This document shows, piece after piece, positions 26,195-36,108 of a stretch of DNA of 64,000 bases. Every line of letters starts with the position of its first letter. The stretch's first letter is position 1. Both the position numbers and the translations under genes were made by a program. This DNA is from Shinella curvata (GTDB taxonomy: Bacteria > Pseudomonadota > Alphaproteobacteria > Rhizobiales > Rhizobiaceae), in the NCBI RefSeq assembly GCF_022899935.1, contig NZ_JALJCJ010000001.1:456053-520052 (forward strand). The letters run 5' to 3'. Below the pieces are notes generated by a model, which did not search any database, was not told where the DNA came from, and was given only the letters and a program-made list of their open reading frames with translations.

Positions 26195-26775
26195 GGCGCA
26201 TCCTTTTTGTAGAGCTGTTCCAGGCGCTGGTCGGGCACGATCCAGAGAAGCGCCACCACAGCATAGAGCACATGGGAAATCACCGGCGAGACAAAGGCAA
26301 GCCCGATCGCGGCAAGATAGAAGACCGGCGAAAAGCGGCCCTTGAAATCCCGCCCCAACGCGCTGCGCACGCGCGCGGCATCCGGATGCACCGCGACGAT
26401 ACGGATCTGCAGGATTTCATAGGCAACGGCGGTCAGAAGCAGGATCACGCCGTAGAGCGCCGTCGGGAGCGCATCCGCGGGATTGTTGCCCATCCAGGCG
26501 GTGGCGAAGGGAATGAGCGACATCCAGAACAGCAGATGCATGTTCGCCCAGAGCACGCCGCCACTGGCATTGCCGCAGATGGTCAGCAAATGGTGATGGT
26601 TGTTCCAGTAGATCGCCACATAGACGAAGCTCAGGAGATAGCCGAGGAATATCGGCAGCATGGGAACCAGAGCCGCAAAGGTCGGCTCCTTCGGTACTGC
26701 CAGCTGCAATACCATGATCGTGATGATGATGGCGATCACGCCATCACTGAAGGCTTCAAGGCGTCCCTTGTTCAT
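26191..26775 (-). CDS. TMEM175-family (DUF1211) putative potassium channel
   Basis: This 194-residue membrane protein begins RLEAFSDGVIAIIITIMVLQ, containing the FSDxxxA motif that defines TMEM175 channels, and has about six helices. Bacterial TMEM175 proteins form tetrameric potassium-permeable channels, so ion conduction is a reasonable inference. GAGGTG lies three bases before the ATG at 26775, and an upstream ATG at 26805 would add ten hydrophilic residues. It is the first gene of a coupled pair with ltrA. A Kef-type antiporter follows upstream on the same strand, so the neighbourhood may be concerned with cation balance. Confidence 0.88.
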   Translation of the reverse strand: MNKGRLEAFSDGVIAIIITIMVLQLAVPKEPTFAALVPMLPIFLGYLLSFVYVAIYWNNHHHLLTICGNASGGVLWANMHLLFWMSLIPFATAWMGNNPADALPTALYGVILLLTAVAYEILQIRIVAVHPDAARVRSALGRDFKGRFSPVFYLAAIGLAFVSPVISHVLYAVVALLWIVPDQRLEQLYKKDAP

Positions 26776-26846
26776 ACGCACCTCATGTCCGTTTTCATTA
26801 GACATGACGCATGTTGCGCTGAGTCGCTACGGAAGATTGCGTTACG

Positions 26847-28673
26847 TCAACTTGCCGGTTCTTCCTCGTGGCGGTGACGTTCCTCTTCCGCCGCCGCGCG
26901 CTGCCGGCCGGTGCGGGCGGCGACGAGGTCGGCGGGCGAGGCATTGCCGCGAATGAGCTGCCGTCCGGCATAGATGCCGCCGACGGTTTCTAGCTCCAGC
27001 CGCTGGCGATCGACATCGCGGAACTCCTCGACCACCTCGGCTGCCAGATCCTCGTCCTCGCCGAGCGCCTTCAGCGTCTCGTGGCTGAAGATCATGGCGG
27101 ATTCGAAGGTCTCGCGGATCTGGAAGTCGACGCCGGCATGGATGAGGTCGAGCGCATGACCGCGGTCATAGGCGCGCGCCAGGATCGGCACGAGCGGGAA
27201 TTCTTCGTGGACGATCTCGGCGATCTTCACCGCCGCTTCCTTGTCGTCGAGGCAGATCAGGATCGCCTTGGCGGTAGAGGCACCGGCGGCATGCAGGATG
27301 TCGATGCGCGAGCCGTCGCCGTAGTAGACCTTGAAGCCGAAATCCGAGGCGTCGCGCACAAATTCCGCATCCTTGTCGATGAGGGAGAGCGTGTAGCCCC
27401 GCGCGAGCAGCGGCTGGCTGACGATCTGGCCGAAGCGCCCGAAGCCGATCATCAGCACCGTACCCTCGACATTTTCCGGCAGCGTCAGCCCCTCGGTGGA
27501 GGGCTGCTGCTTCGGCACGATGCGGTCATGCAGAATGACCATCAGCGGCGTCAGGATCATCGAGATGATGATCGTCGCCGTCAGGATGGCGTTCTCTTCG
27601 CCATTGAGGATGCCGGCCGCGACGGCTGCGGCATATAGCACGAAGGCGAATTCGCCGCCCTGCGCCATCAGCACGGCACGTTCCAGGCTCTCGCCGTGGC
27701 AGGTGCCGAGCAGACGCGCGACGACATAGATCAGCAGCGTCTTCGCCACCATGTAGCCGATGACGCTTGCCACCACGAGCTGCCAGTTGGCGGCGATGAC
27801 CGAGAGATCGATTGCCATGCCGACACCGAGGAAAAACAGACCGAGCAGGATGCCGCGGAACGGCTCGATATCGGCTTCGAGCTGATGGCGGAAGGCCGAT
27901 TCGGAAAGCAGCACGCCCGCGAGGAAGGCGCCCATGGCCATGGAGAGGCCGGAGACCTGCATGGCGAGTGCCGAACCGAGCACCACGAGCAGCGCCGCCG
28001 CCGTCATCACCTCGCGCGCGCCGGAGGCTGCCAGCACCCGAAACAGCGGATTGAGCAGATAACGCCCCGCCAGAACCAGCGCCACGATGGCGCCGATGGC
28101 GATGCCGACGGAGAGCCAGCGGTCGGAGGCATCCGTCGCCGCAGCGCCGGTGCCGAGCAGCGCGACGATGGCGAGCAGCGGCACGATGGCGAGATCCTCG
28201 AAGAGCAGGATCGCGATGATGCGCTGGCCCTTCAGTGTCGACATGGTGCCGCGCTCCTGCAGCATCTGCATGACGATGGCGGTGGAGGTCAAAACGAAGC
28301 CGGTGCCGGCAACGAAGGAGGGAATGAGCGGGAAGCCGAAGGAAAGGCCGATGCAGGTAAGTGCGGCCATGGCACCGATGACCTGCACCGCGCCGAGCCC
28401 AAAAATGTCCTTGCGCATGCCCCACAGCCGCGAGGGCTGCATTTCCAGGCCGATGATGAAGAGGAACATCACCACGCCGAGTTCGGCGACATGGATGATC
28501 GCCTGCGGATCGGCAAAGAAGCCGAGGCCGAAGGGGCCGATGGCAAGGCCGGCCGCGAGATAACCGAGCACCGAGCCAAGGCCGATCTTCTTGAAGATCG
28601 GTACGGCGGCAACGCCTGCCGCCAAAAGCACGACAACCTGTGTGAGATCGTTTGCGTTCGCTTCTGCTGCCAA
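26847..28673 (-). CDS. Kef-type (CPA2) monovalent cation:proton antiporter with TrkA-N domain
   Basis: The 608-residue protein has about twelve membrane helices (residues 10-385) with motifs ADPQAIIHVAELGVVMFLFIIGLE shortened here to AELGVVMFLFIIGLEM, LFEDLAIVPLLA with the ion-binding Asp, and GAFLAGVLLSES. A Rossmann-type RCK_N/TrkA-N domain follows (MIGFGRFGQIVSQPLLARG, about residue 405), binding NAD(H) or similar to gate transport. The tail is charged and poorly conserved. It resembles KefB/KefC. It starts with TTG: the first codon is TTG at 28673 with GGAGAG upstream, and no ATG exists before the first helix. The GBBH-like gene lies 49 bp upstream. Confidence 0.92.
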   Translation of the reverse strand: MAAEANANDLTQVVVLLAAGVAAVPIFKKIGLGSVLGYLAAGLAIGPFGLGFFADPQAIIHVAELGVVMFLFIIGLEMQPSRLWGMRKDIFGLGAVQVIGAMAALTCIGLSFGFPLIPSFVAGTGFVLTSTAIVMQMLQERGTMSTLKGQRIIAILLFEDLAIVPLLAIVALLGTGAAATDASDRWLSVGIAIGAIVALVLAGRYLLNPLFRVLAASGAREVMTAAALLVVLGSALAMQVSGLSMAMGAFLAGVLLSESAFRHQLEADIEPFRGILLGLFFLGVGMAIDLSVIAANWQLVVASVIGYMVAKTLLIYVVARLLGTCHGESLERAVLMAQGGEFAFVLYAAAVAAGILNGEENAILTATIIISMILTPLMVILHDRIVPKQQPSTEGLTLPENVEGTVLMIGFGRFGQIVSQPLLARGYTLSLIDKDAEFVRDASDFGFKVYYGDGSRIDILHAAGASTAKAILICLDDKEAAVKIAEIVHEEFPLVPILARAYDRGHALDLIHAGVDFQIRETFESAMIFSHETLKALGEDEDLAAEVVEEFRDVDRQRLELETVGGIYAGRQLIRGNASPADLVAARTGRQRAAAEEERHRHEEEPAS

Positions 28674-28722
28674 GGGGCTCTCCGTTCGTTTGCGGTGGAC
28701 GCGCCCTTTGGCAGTCCTGACA

Positions 28723-29103
28723 CTATCGCGGTTTTTCCGACATATCGCGGCTCATGCCCTTTTCCGCAAGGTCGCGCTCGTATTCGGCAAACAGCGTTTC
28801 GCCCTTTTCCCCGAGTTCCCGCAGATAGGACCACGTGAAGATGCCGGTATCATGAAAGTCGTCGAAGCCGATGCGCACGGCATAGTTGCCCGTCGGTGTC
28901 ATGGCAATGATCGCGACATTGCGCTTGCCCGGTACGGTCAGCTTCTGGCCCGGTCCATGGCCCTGCACTTCCGCCGACGGAGACAGAACGCGCAGCATTT
29001 CGGCGGAAAGGTCGAAGCTTGCGCCGTCGTTGAAAGTGACGAGGAGGCGCTGGCGGTCCTTCGACACGCGCAGTTCGGTCGGCCAGAGATCGCTCATGTC
29101 CAT
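28723..29103 (-). CDS. DUF971 / gamma-butyrobetaine hydroxylase-like N-terminal domain protein
   Basis: This 126-residue protein is a single GBBH-like N-terminal (DUF971) domain: LWPTELRVSKDRQRLLVTF, SFDLSAEMLRVLSPSAEVQG and GNYAVRIGFDDFHDTGIFTW. In eukaryotic hydroxylases this domain binds zinc; standalone bacterial versions are small proteins of uncertain role, some discussed with iron-sulfur or cofactor metabolism. The ATG at 29103 is chosen because AGGA precedes it with good spacing. It is divergent from moaA, whose product is an iron-sulfur enzyme, and the Kef antiporter gene follows on the same strand. Confidence 0.85.
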   Translation of the reverse strand: MDMSDLWPTELRVSKDRQRLLVTFNDGASFDLSAEMLRVLSPSAEVQGHGPGQKLTVPGKRNVAIIAMTPTGNYAVRIGFDDFHDTGIFTWSYLRELGEKGETLFAEYERDLAEKGMSRDMSEKPR

Positions 29104-29239
29104 GCCCTTTCCTATTCGATTTCGCGAAGGACTATGCCGCAAGCCGGGGATGTGCAAGGCTGAAAATACTGTCATAATCGCCGCACCGGCTTGACGCTGC
29201 GCCCCGCGCGCACGACATGTCGGTGATGGAGGACGTGTT

Positions 29240-30286
29240 TTGAATTCCTATGCTGGCCCCTGGAACGGCGCCGACCCGGTCGCGCAATCCGCAGCCCCGA
29301 TGATCGACCCCTTCGGGCGCGCGGTCACCTATCTGCGTGTTTCCGTGACGGACCGCTGCGATTTCCGCTGCACCTACTGCATGGCGGAAAACATGACCTT
29401 CCTGCCGAAGAAGGACCTGCTTACCCTCGAAGAGCTGAACCGGCTCTGTTCCGCCTTCATTGCCAAGGGCGTGCGCAAGCTCAGGCTCACCGGCGGCGAG
29501 CCGCTGGTGCGCAAGAATATCATGCATCTGGTGCGCGAACTCGGCCGTCACGTCCATGCCGGCACGCTCGATGAACTGACGCTGACGACCAACGGTTCGC
29601 AGCTTGCCAAACACGCGGCCGAGCTCGCCGATTGCGGCGTGCGCCGCATCAATGTCTCGCTCGACACGCTCGACCCGCAAAAATTCAAGACCATCACCCG
29701 CTGGGGCGAACTCTCCAAAGTCATCGAAGGCATTGACGCAGCGCAGGCCGCCGGCCTGAAGATCAAGATCAACGCCGTCGCCCTCAAGGACTTCAACGAC
29801 AAGGAAATCCCGGACCTGATGCGCTGGGCGCACGGTCGCGGCATGGACCTGACGCTGATCGAGACCATGCCGATGGGCGAGATCGAGGAAGACCGCACCG
29901 ACCGCTACCTGCCGCTGTCGGAAATGCGCGCCCGCCTCGCCGAACAGTTCACGCTCACCGAAAATGCCTACCGCACCGGCGGCCCCGCGCGTTACGTGAC
30001 GGTCGAGGAAACCGGCGGCCGTCTCGGCCTCATCACGCCGATGACGCATAATTTCTGCGAGAGCTGCAACCGCGTGCGCCTCACCTGCACCGGCACACTG
30101 TATATGTGCCTGGGCCAGAACGATGCGGCGGACCTGCGCCTGCCGCTGCGCGCCTCCGATGACGACGCCCTGCTCTCGCAGGCCATCGACGAGGCCATCG
30201 GCCGCAAGCCCAAGGGCCACGATTTCATCATCGACCGCCGCAACCGCCCGGCCGTTGCACGGCATATGAGCGTTACGGGCGGCTAA
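29240..30286 (+). CDS. moaA: GTP 3',8-cyclase (molybdenum cofactor biosynthesis protein A)
   Basis: This 348-residue radical SAM enzyme performs the first step of molybdopterin synthesis, with MoaC. The N-terminal cluster is in [14 protein letters not shown] (CxxxCxxC) and the C-terminal substrate-binding cluster in [31 protein letters not shown] is the SAM-binding GGE motif. The family C-terminal GG is present as the last residues before the stop (VTGG), needed for activity. The start is TTG at 29240 with GGAGGA upstream, giving MNSYAGPWN; the first ATG would be 20 codons later. mobA and mobB lie 4.5 kb downstream on the same strand. Confidence 0.96.
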   Translation: MNSYAGPWNGADPVAQSAAPMIDPFGRAVTYLRVSVTDRCDFRCTYCMAENMTFLPKKDLLTLEELNRLCSAFIAKGVRKLRLTGGEPLVRKNIMHLVRELGRHVHAGTLDELTLTTNGSQLAKHAAELADCGVRRINVSLDTLDPQKFKTITRWGELSKVIEGIDAAQAAGLKIKINAVALKDFNDKEIPDLMRWAHGRGMDLTLIETMPMGEIEEDRTDRYLPLSEMRARLAEQFTLTENAYRTGGPARYVTVEETGGRLGLITPMTHNFCESCNRVRLTCTGTLYMCLGQNDAADLRLPLRASDDDALLSQAIDEAIGRKPKGHDFIIDRRNRPAVARHMSVTGG

Positions 30287-30287
30287 A

Positions 30288-30317
30288 AAGACCCGCCTGC
30301 ACAGGCAGACGGGTCTT
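30288..30317 (-). terminator. Terminator hairpin (moaA / secreted-protein gene)
   Basis: A 13-bp stem with one mismatch and loop ACAG is followed on the minus strand by TTTTT. It lies just after both convergent stops and probably ends the minus-strand gene at 30344. Confidence 0.65.
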
Positions 30318-30343
30318 GCCGGTTTAAAGCTGATGCAGGCCTA

Positions 30344-30682
30344 TCAACGCCACGCCATGGATGTCGGCTTGTCGTTCTTCAGCTTGATCACAACCCTAGT
30401 CATTTTTCCGTTGCCGAGGCTGGTGCGGTATTGACCGCCCGTGCAGACGATTGTGTCGCCTTTTTCAGAGCAATCCGTATGGCTGCCTTTGGTCGGAATC
30501 GTGCCTCTGAACGTATAGGTGCTCGACACAGTCTTCCCGTTTGAGCTGATGCATATGTTGGATGACTTGCCAAAATTTCCCACACAGGTCTTACCGAATT
30601 TTGGAATACCCGCAGCAACTGCCGGTGCAGCGGTAAAGATCGTTGCGACAGTCAGGCAAGCGATTATTTTCGTAAGCGACAT
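30344..30682 (-). CDS. Small secreted four-cysteine protein, function unknown
   Basis: This 112-residue protein has a signal peptide (TKIIACLTVATIFTAAPAVAA). The mature chain has four cysteines (KTCVGN, NICISS, TDCSEK, IVCTGG), enough for two disulfides, and is Thr-, Ser- and Lys-rich with little hydrophobic content, so it should be periplasmic or extracellular. I recognise no family. The gene and its 209-bp upstream region are AT-richer than the flanking genes, which suggests a recently acquired or rapidly evolving insertion between moaA and the chemoreceptor. I see no strong ribosome-binding site before the ATG. Confidence 0.7.
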   Translation of the reverse strand: MSLTKIIACLTVATIFTAAPAVAAGIPKFGKTCVGNFGKSSNICISSNGKTVSSTYTFRGTIPTKGSHTDCSEKGDTIVCTGGQYRTSLGNGKMTRVVIKLKNDKPTSMAWR

Positions 30683-30843
30683 TTAAAAACCCCAAGTACA
30701 TTCGTTTTGCGGGGCAAATCTGCATAGCACACACAAGGGTTGCAACTAACAATATTGGGTCAATTAAGTATTGGTTAATGCAGCAAGCACTTCGTTTGAA
30801 AAACAAACACACTAATCCTTAAAAGGCATCTGCCAAAACAAGA

Positions 30844-30865
30844 CGGCCGGGCTTTCGCCCGGCCG
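30844..30865 (-). terminator. Terminator of chemoreceptor gene
   Basis: A 9-bp GC-rich stem (CGGCCGGGC and complement, loop TTTC) lies 27 bp past the stop and is followed on the minus strand by a T-rich tail (TCTTGTTTT). Confidence 0.7.
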
Positions 30866-30891
30866 CTTGCTTTTCATCCATTCCAGATCGT

Positions 30892-33435
30892 TTACGCCGC
30901 GTAGTGCCGGCCATAACCGTCGTCTTCCCGCGTATCCAGATCGCGCGTCTTGAAGTGATCGATCTTCTGGTTGAGCGTCTGCACCCGACGGCGCAGGCCG
31001 TGGATTTCGGCGGTGTTTTCCTCCACCATCGCGGCGTTCTGCTGGGTGATGAGCTCGACCTGGTGCACCGCCTGGTTCACCTCGTTGATGCCCTCGTACT
31101 GAGCGGCTGCCGCCGCCTCGATCTTGCCGACAAGGGCGTGGATCGACGAGATGTGCTCATTGATGACCGAAAGCGCCTCGCCCGTCTCCGTGACGAGAGC
31201 CACGCCGTTGCGCACCTGCGCGGAACTCTCGGAGATGAGCCCCTTGATCTCGCGCGCCGCACCGGCGCAACGCTGGGCAAGTTCGCGGACTTCCTGCGCG
31301 ACGACGGCGAAACCGCGACCGGCCTCACCCGCGCGGGCAGCCTCGACGCCGGCATTGAGCGCCAGAAGGTTGGTCTGGAAGGCGATCTCGTCGATCACGC
31401 CGATGATCGTGCTGATCTTGTCGGAGGAGCGATTGATCTCGCCCATGGCGGTGACGGCCTTGGCCACGACCTCGCCGGAGCGCTGGGCATAGCTGTGCGT
31501 CTCGTCGACCGAAACGGCGGTCTTCTGGGCGCTTTCGGCGGTCGAGCGGACGATGTCGGTCAACTGGCGGAGCGCCCGCGAGCTTTCCTCCAGCGCCGCC
31601 GCCTGCTGTTCCGTGCGACGGGCGAGATCATCGGCGGACGCCGCGAGATTGCCGGTCCCACCGTTGATTTCCATCGTCGTCGCGCGAACGTCGGAAAGCG
31701 TGATGCGCAGCGCCTCGACCGCATTGTTGTAGGTACGCGCCATGGCGACATATTCGGCGGCGAGCGCCTCCGTCATGCTTTCCTCGAGATTGCCGGCGGC
31801 AAGCTGGCCAAGCACGTCGGAAAGCGCCGTCAGCGCCTCGGTCTGCTCGGCCTCGATGCGGGCGCGCTCGCTGGCGCGGCGGCCCTGTTCTTCCGCCGTG
31901 AGCTGGCGCTGGGCTTCCGCCTCCTGCTCCAGCCTGACGTTTTCGCGGGCGGCATCGCGGAAGACGGCCACCGAGCGCACCATGTCGCCGATCTCGTCAC
32001 CGCGGTTGCGGCCGTCGATGCTGATGTCGAGATCGCCGCTGGCAAGGCGCGCCATGGATTCGGTGACGCGCTTCAGCGGGCCGCGCAGGGTTTCGACCAG
32101 CATCAGGCCGCCGACGATCGCAAGCAGCGTACCGGCGACCATCGCGATGATCGAGACATTGGCCGAACGCTGGCTGTCCTGCTTGCCGGCTTCCTGTGCG
32201 CTCGAGACGAACTGTTCGAGTGTCTGGCTGGCATCGGCGACCGCGGCATAGGCGCTGGTGCGCGCCGCCTGCCACTTTTCGCCGACGGCGATAAGGTCCT
32301 GCGTGCCCTTCTCGATCCTGGCGAGCGAAGGCGCCAGCTTCTGCGAGAGGTCGCGAAGAGCCGCATTCTTGGCGCCGAGCTTGGCGAGTTCACCCGCGCT
32401 TTCGGCAACCGCCTTCACGTCGGCGAGAACCGCGTCGCGGCTCGGCTGATCGAGCTTGCGATGCAGTTCGCTGATATGCAGGCGGGTCTGGTCGATGCCC
32501 TTGAACGTGTCGCCCATCAGCGTGATGAGCGTCTTGAGGAGGCCGATCTCGGCATCCATGCTGACGAAGCGCTTGGCCGCCGTGTCGGAATTCTTGCCTG
32601 CTTCCTTCAGGAAGTCGGCGTCGAACTTCGAAAGCTTGGTGAGAACCGGAATGAATTTGGCTTTCTTACCCTCGGCATCGTCGGCACCGGCGAGAATCTC
32701 CTGCACCTTGGCGATCTCGGCTTCCAGCGGCTTGATCTGCGTCAGCGCCTTCGGCGAAGCGATGGCCTTGGATTCATTCAGTTGTTTCAGGAGTTGCGGC
32801 AGATAGGTCTCCGCCGCCTTCACCTTGTCTTCCGGCTTCATCGCAAGAGCGACCGGCTTGCGGAACTTGCCGATGCGCTCGGCCAGGCCCTGATAGGCGG
32901 CGGCATCGAAAAGCAGCGCCTTGGCGAAGGCTTCCTTCTCGCCCGATTCGTTTCTGATGACCGCGATCTGCTTTTCGGCGAAGTCGCCATCCTTCGCCAT
33001 CGCGGCGAGCGCGCCCTCCAGGGCGGCGGTGACGGCGTTGCGCTCCTGGTCGATCGACCAGAGCGTTTCTGTCTGGCTACGCATCGTGCCGGCAAGCGCA
33101 ACGACGGAGGCGATCTTGGCCTTTTCGGTTGCGTTCGGCAGCAGCGCATCGAGATCGCGAATGCCTTCCTCCTGCTCGTCGATCCGGGCGGAGAGCCCAT
33201 CACGCGTTTCGGCACCCGGCTTGTCGGCGAAATCCTGCAGCCCCGTGCGCAAGTTCTGGAAATGCGACAGGCTGTTGATCGTCTCGCGGGTGACGGTCAT
33301 GTGGCCATTCAGCGTGCTTGCGGTGAAGTAGCCGACAAGGCCGATGCCCGCAATGAGCGCGACGAGAGGAATGACGAACAGCAGCACTTTCGTGACGATG
33401 CGGCGCTGCTGGAGCAGGCGGTCGATGAAGGACAT
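30892..33435 (-). CDS. Methyl-accepting chemotaxis protein with long helical sensor
   Basis: The 847-residue receptor has a first membrane helix at about residues 17-38, a periplasmic region of nearly 390 residues predicted to be all-helical, a second helix near residue 430 ([19 protein letters not shown]), a HAMP domain, and a cytoplasmic signalling domain with the hairpin-tip core [20 protein letters not shown] and [20 protein letters not shown]. The large periplasmic sensor is of the double helical-bundle (HBM-like) type, which can bind small organic acids or other ligands. There is no C-terminal CheR-tethering pentapeptide. It is monocistronic; the long antisense frame over it is a shadow. 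Confidence 0.93.
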   Translation of the reverse strand: MSFIDRLLQQRRIVTKVLLFVIPLVALIAGIGLVGYFTASTLNGHMTVTRETINSLSHFQNLRTGLQDFADKPGAETRDGLSARIDEQEEGIRDLDALLPNATEKAKIASVVALAGTMRSQTETLWSIDQERNAVTAALEGALAAMAKDGDFAEKQIAVIRNESGEKEAFAKALLFDAAAYQGLAERIGKFRKPVALAMKPEDKVKAAETYLPQLLKQLNESKAIASPKALTQIKPLEAEIAKVQEILAGADDAEGKKAKFIPVLTKLSKFDADFLKEAGKNSDTAAKRFVSMDAEIGLLKTLITLMGDTFKGIDQTRLHISELHRKLDQPSRDAVLADVKAVAESAGELAKLGAKNAALRDLSQKLAPSLARIEKGTQDLIAVGEKWQAARTSAYAAVADASQTLEQFVSSAQEAGKQDSQRSANVSIIAMVAGTLLAIVGGLMLVETLRGPLKRVTESMARLASGDLDISIDGRNRGDEIGDMVRSVAVFRDAARENVRLEQEAEAQRQLTAEEQGRRASERARIEAEQTEALTALSDVLGQLAAGNLEESMTEALAAEYVAMARTYNNAVEALRITLSDVRATTMEINGGTGNLAASADDLARRTEQQAAALEESSRALRQLTDIVRSTAESAQKTAVSVDETHSYAQRSGEVVAKAVTAMGEINRSSDKISTIIGVIDEIAFQTNLLALNAGVEAARAGEAGRGFAVVAQEVRELAQRCAGAAREIKGLISESSAQVRNGVALVTETGEALSVINEHISSIHALVGKIEAAAAAQYEGINEVNQAVHQVELITQQNAAMVEENTAEIHGLRRRVQTLNQKIDHFKTRDLDTREDDGYGRHYAA

Positions 33436-33819
33436 GGTTTCCCCGACGTTTTTATGACGACCAATGTCCCGTCGGGTGCTCTTGCAAGCCGAAACGGCCG
33501 CTCTGGCTACCAGGGGAGCGCGGCCGAGAATTGTTCGAGGGGCCTCGGCCGATCTTGCATCAGGCGGCCAGCCCTCACCCGTCGCATCATGCGATCACTC
33601 ATTGGGATGACGCAACGATAGGTGCCGAAGCTTAATGAATGCCTTCGAGAAACCGGCAGAAACTCAAGGGTTTGCGCCGAAATCGGCGTCATATCTGCCC
33701 AAAATCGGGTCATCCGCCCGTTCTTTCGCCAAACACCCGGGTGTTCCGACCTCAAGGATGATGGCAGCAAGCGATTAATGGGCTTAAGAGGAGCGAACCG
33801 ACGCTTGGAATCACCTCAC
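33436..33819. other. 384-bp intergenic region between chemoreceptor and DMT transporter
   Basis: Promoters of the two divergent genes must be here. I see no RNA gene, repeat or convincing ORF; the in-frame extension of the transporter to 33622 lacks a ribosome-binding site. Confidence 0.5.
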
Positions 33820-34725
33820 ATGAACCCCATCGGAAATGCCAGGGGCGCCCTGTTCATGGCCATCGCCATGGCGGCCTTCACCTGCAACGACGCCCTCGTC
33901 AAGTCCGTCACGCATACGATGAATACCGGGCAGATCCTGTTCGTGCGCGGGCTGATGACGAGCGCACTGGTGCTCGTCATCGCCTGGCGGATGGGCGCGC
34001 TCGGGTCGTGGCGCACCATACTGCAGCCCGCCGTGGCATTGCGGCTTGCGGCGGAGATTTTCGCCTCGCTCACCTTCATTTCGGCGCTCGGCGCCATGCC
34101 GCTCGCCAATGTCTCGGCGATCCTCCAGTCTCTGCCGCTCGCCGTGACACTTGGGGCTGCGCTCTTTCTCGGCGAACAGGTCGGCTGGCGCCGATGGCTC
34201 GCCATCATCATCGGATTTGCCGGCGTGATCATCGTTGTCCGTCCGGGTCCGGAAGGGTTTTCGCTTGCCGCCATCTACGCCATTGCCTCGGTCATTGGCG
34301 CGGCGACGCGCGACCTGGCGACGCGGCGCATCCGCAGCGACGTCTCCACCCTGTTCATCAGCGTCGTCACGGCCATCGTCATCACGCTTGTCGGCGGCGT
34401 GCTGATCGTGCCGATGGGTGGTTGGCAGCCGATGTCGCTGGAGGTTGTCGGACGACTGGCCGTCGCCAGCGTACTGCTCCTCGTCGGTTACCAGACGATC
34501 GTCAACGCCATGCGCGTCGGCGAGATCTCCTTCGTCGCCCCCTTCCGCTACATGAGCCTCATCTGGGCCATCGTGATCGGTTTCCTGTTCTTCGGCGAGC
34601 TTCCCGATCTCTGGATGACAGCAGGCGTCTCGATCATCGTCGCATCGGGTCTCTACACCTTCTATCGAAAGAACCGTCGCCGGACCGCGCCTATCGCACA
34701 GGAGTCGAAACCGGAATCGCTGTGA
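33820..34725 (+). CDS. DMT-superfamily (EamA) transporter
   Basis: This 301-residue inner-membrane protein has about ten helices arranged as two EamA repeats: the first begins ALFMAIAMAAFTCNDALVK and contains PLANVSAILQSLPLAVTLGA; the second begins near SVIGAATRDLATRRIRSD and ends FRYMSLIWAIVIGFLFFGELP. EamA proteins export metabolites, often amino acids or amines, but the substrate cannot be named. The ATG at 33820 is placed just before the first helix. A TTG at 33805 is also possible, since AAGAGGAG lies further upstream. mobA follows 68 bp downstream. Confidence 0.88.
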   Translation: MNPIGNARGALFMAIAMAAFTCNDALVKSVTHTMNTGQILFVRGLMTSALVLVIAWRMGALGSWRTILQPAVALRLAAEIFASLTFISALGAMPLANVSAILQSLPLAVTLGAALFLGEQVGWRRWLAIIIGFAGVIIVVRPGPEGFSLAAIYAIASVIGAATRDLATRRIRSDVSTLFISVVTAIVITLVGGVLIVPMGGWQPMSLEVVGRLAVASVLLLVGYQTIVNAMRVGEISFVAPFRYMSLIWAIVIGFLFFGELPDLWMTAGVSIIVASGLYTFYRKNRRRTAPIAQESKPESL

Positions 34726-34793
34726 CATCGTAGAGACTTGCGACCCGGCCCTGCAGCGACTAGACCGGAAGGAGACAACACGATGGGAGCACA

Positions 34794-35429
34794 ATGGCAC
34801 TGTCGCATGCGATACCGGGCGTGATCCTTGCCGGTGGCCTGTCCTCGCGGATGGGCCAGGACAAGACGCGTATCCGTCTCGGCGGCACCGCGCTCATCGA
34901 TCGCGCCGCCCGGCGCCTGCGTCCGCAGGTGTCCAGCGTCACCGTTAATGCCAATGGCCCCATGCTGTTCGAACGGGGGGAGGAACTGCCTGTTTTCGCC
35001 GACCTGGACGCGGCCCGCGCCGGTCCGCTCGGCGGGGTGCTGGCCGCCCTCGACCACGCCAGGCGCAACCATCCCGAAGCGAGCCATGTCGCGACCGTGC
35101 CGACCGACAGCCCGTTCTTTCCAACCGATCTCGTTCGCCGGCTCGGTGAGGCCGTCGATACCTCCGAGCGCATCGCCGTGGCGCGCTCGGCAAGCGGCCT
35201 CCATCCCGTCTTCGCCCTCTGGCCCATCGCCCTTGCCGACGATCTCGCGGACTGGCTGGCCGGCGGGGGCGCCCTGCGGGTGCGCAGCTATCTCGAACGG
35301 CATCAGGCGCGCGACATCACCTTCCCGTTGATCGCGACGTCCCGCGGCGAATTCGACCCGTTCTTCAACATCAACACACCCGACGATCTCGATGCGGCGG
35401 AAAACTGGCTCTGGGTGCTGGAACGATGA
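34794..35429 (+). CDS. mobA: Molybdenum cofactor guanylyltransferase
   Basis: This 211-residue enzyme attaches GMP to molybdopterin to give the dinucleotide cofactor. The nucleotide-binding signature GVILAGGLSSRMGQDKTRI is at the N-terminus, followed by the acceptor-side motifs GPLGGVLAALDHAR, the metal-binding TVPTDSPFFP and the C-terminal FFNINTPDDLDAAE. GGGAGCACA precedes the ATG. mobB overlaps its stop by four bases (ATGA), so they are coupled. Both belong to the same pathway as moaA at 29240. Confidence 0.94.
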   Translation: MALSHAIPGVILAGGLSSRMGQDKTRIRLGGTALIDRAARRLRPQVSSVTVNANGPMLFERGEELPVFADLDAARAGPLGGVLAALDHARRNHPEASHVATVPTDSPFFPTDLVRRLGEAVDTSERIAVARSASGLHPVFALWPIALADDLADWLAGGGALRVRSYLERHQARDITFPLIATSRGEFDPFFNINTPDDLDAAENWLWVLER

Positions 35430-35950
35430 CGAGACCGAAGATCTTCGGCATCGCCGGGTGGAAGAATTCCGGCAAGACCGGGCTTGCGGTCCGCCTGGTC
35501 ACGGAACTCGTCGCGCGCGGCTACCGCGTCTCGACGATCAAGCATGCGCATCACGACTTCGATATCGACAAGGTCGGTGCCGACAGCTACCGCCACCGGC
35601 AGGCCGGCGCGCATGAGGTGACCATCGTGTCCGGCACGCGCTATGCCATCATGCACGAACTGCGCGGCGCACCGGAGCCGACGTTCGAGGAAATCCTCGC
35701 CCGCATCGCACCGTGCGACCTCGTCCTGATCGAAGGCTACAAGCGCGAGCCGATCCCGAAAATCGAGGCCCGGCGCCTGGAGGCGGCCAATCGTATACCG
35801 CTCGCCCCCGATGATCCGCACATCGCCGCCATCGCTGCCGACCATCCCGTCACGGATAGCACGCTGCCGGTCTTCGACCTCGACGACACCGGCGCGATTG
35901 CCGATTTCGTCATTGCCATGACCGGCCTTCCCTCGCCCGCCGCAGCCTGA
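35426..35950 (+). CDS. mobB: Molybdopterin-guanine dinucleotide biosynthesis adaptor protein
   Basis: This 174-residue P-loop GTPase-like protein has Walker A GWKNSGKTGLAVRL, then TIKHAHHDFDIDKVGADSYRH shortened here to IKHAHHDFDIDKVGADS, and a Walker B-type LVLIEGYKREPIPKIE. MobB binds MobA and GTP and enhances cofactor assembly but is not essential in E. coli. It overlaps mobA by four bases. The gene is followed by an AT-rich 233-bp gap before an LTA-synthase-like gene, so the transcript probably ends in that gap. Confidence 0.94.
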   Translation: MTRPKIFGIAGWKNSGKTGLAVRLVTELVARGYRVSTIKHAHHDFDIDKVGADSYRHRQAGAHEVTIVSGTRYAIMHELRGAPEPTFEEILARIAPCDLVLIEGYKREPIPKIEARRLEAANRIPLAPDDPHIAAIAADHPVTDSTLPVFDLDDTGAIADFVIAMTGLPSPAAA

Positions 35951-36082
35951 CCCGACACATCGCCAACGTCTACTTGCCATGCGCCGGCTGTCTCGGCACT
36001 CGGCAAGCAGCGTTAATTTTGGATCAATTCTGTTCGATTTCAAGATGACGATGCACCATTACATGACACAAAAAAGTTGATC

Positions 36083-36108
36083 ATGCTTAAATTAACCTTA
36101 ATGCTTAA
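36083..36108 (+). promoter_or_regulatory. Direct repeat in AT-rich promoter region
   Basis: Two copies of ATGCTTAA lie 18 bp apart (36083-36090 and 36101-36108) in an AT-rich stretch about 80 bp before the next gene. The spacing suggests a regulator binding one helix face, but no regulator is identified. Confidence 0.3.

Noticed and set aside
30904-33621. A 905-codon open frame on the + strand
   Set aside because: It is antisense to the chemoreceptor, whose domains are unmistakable. Its composition is what GC-rich codon bias gives on the opposite strand, and it has no recognisable domain.
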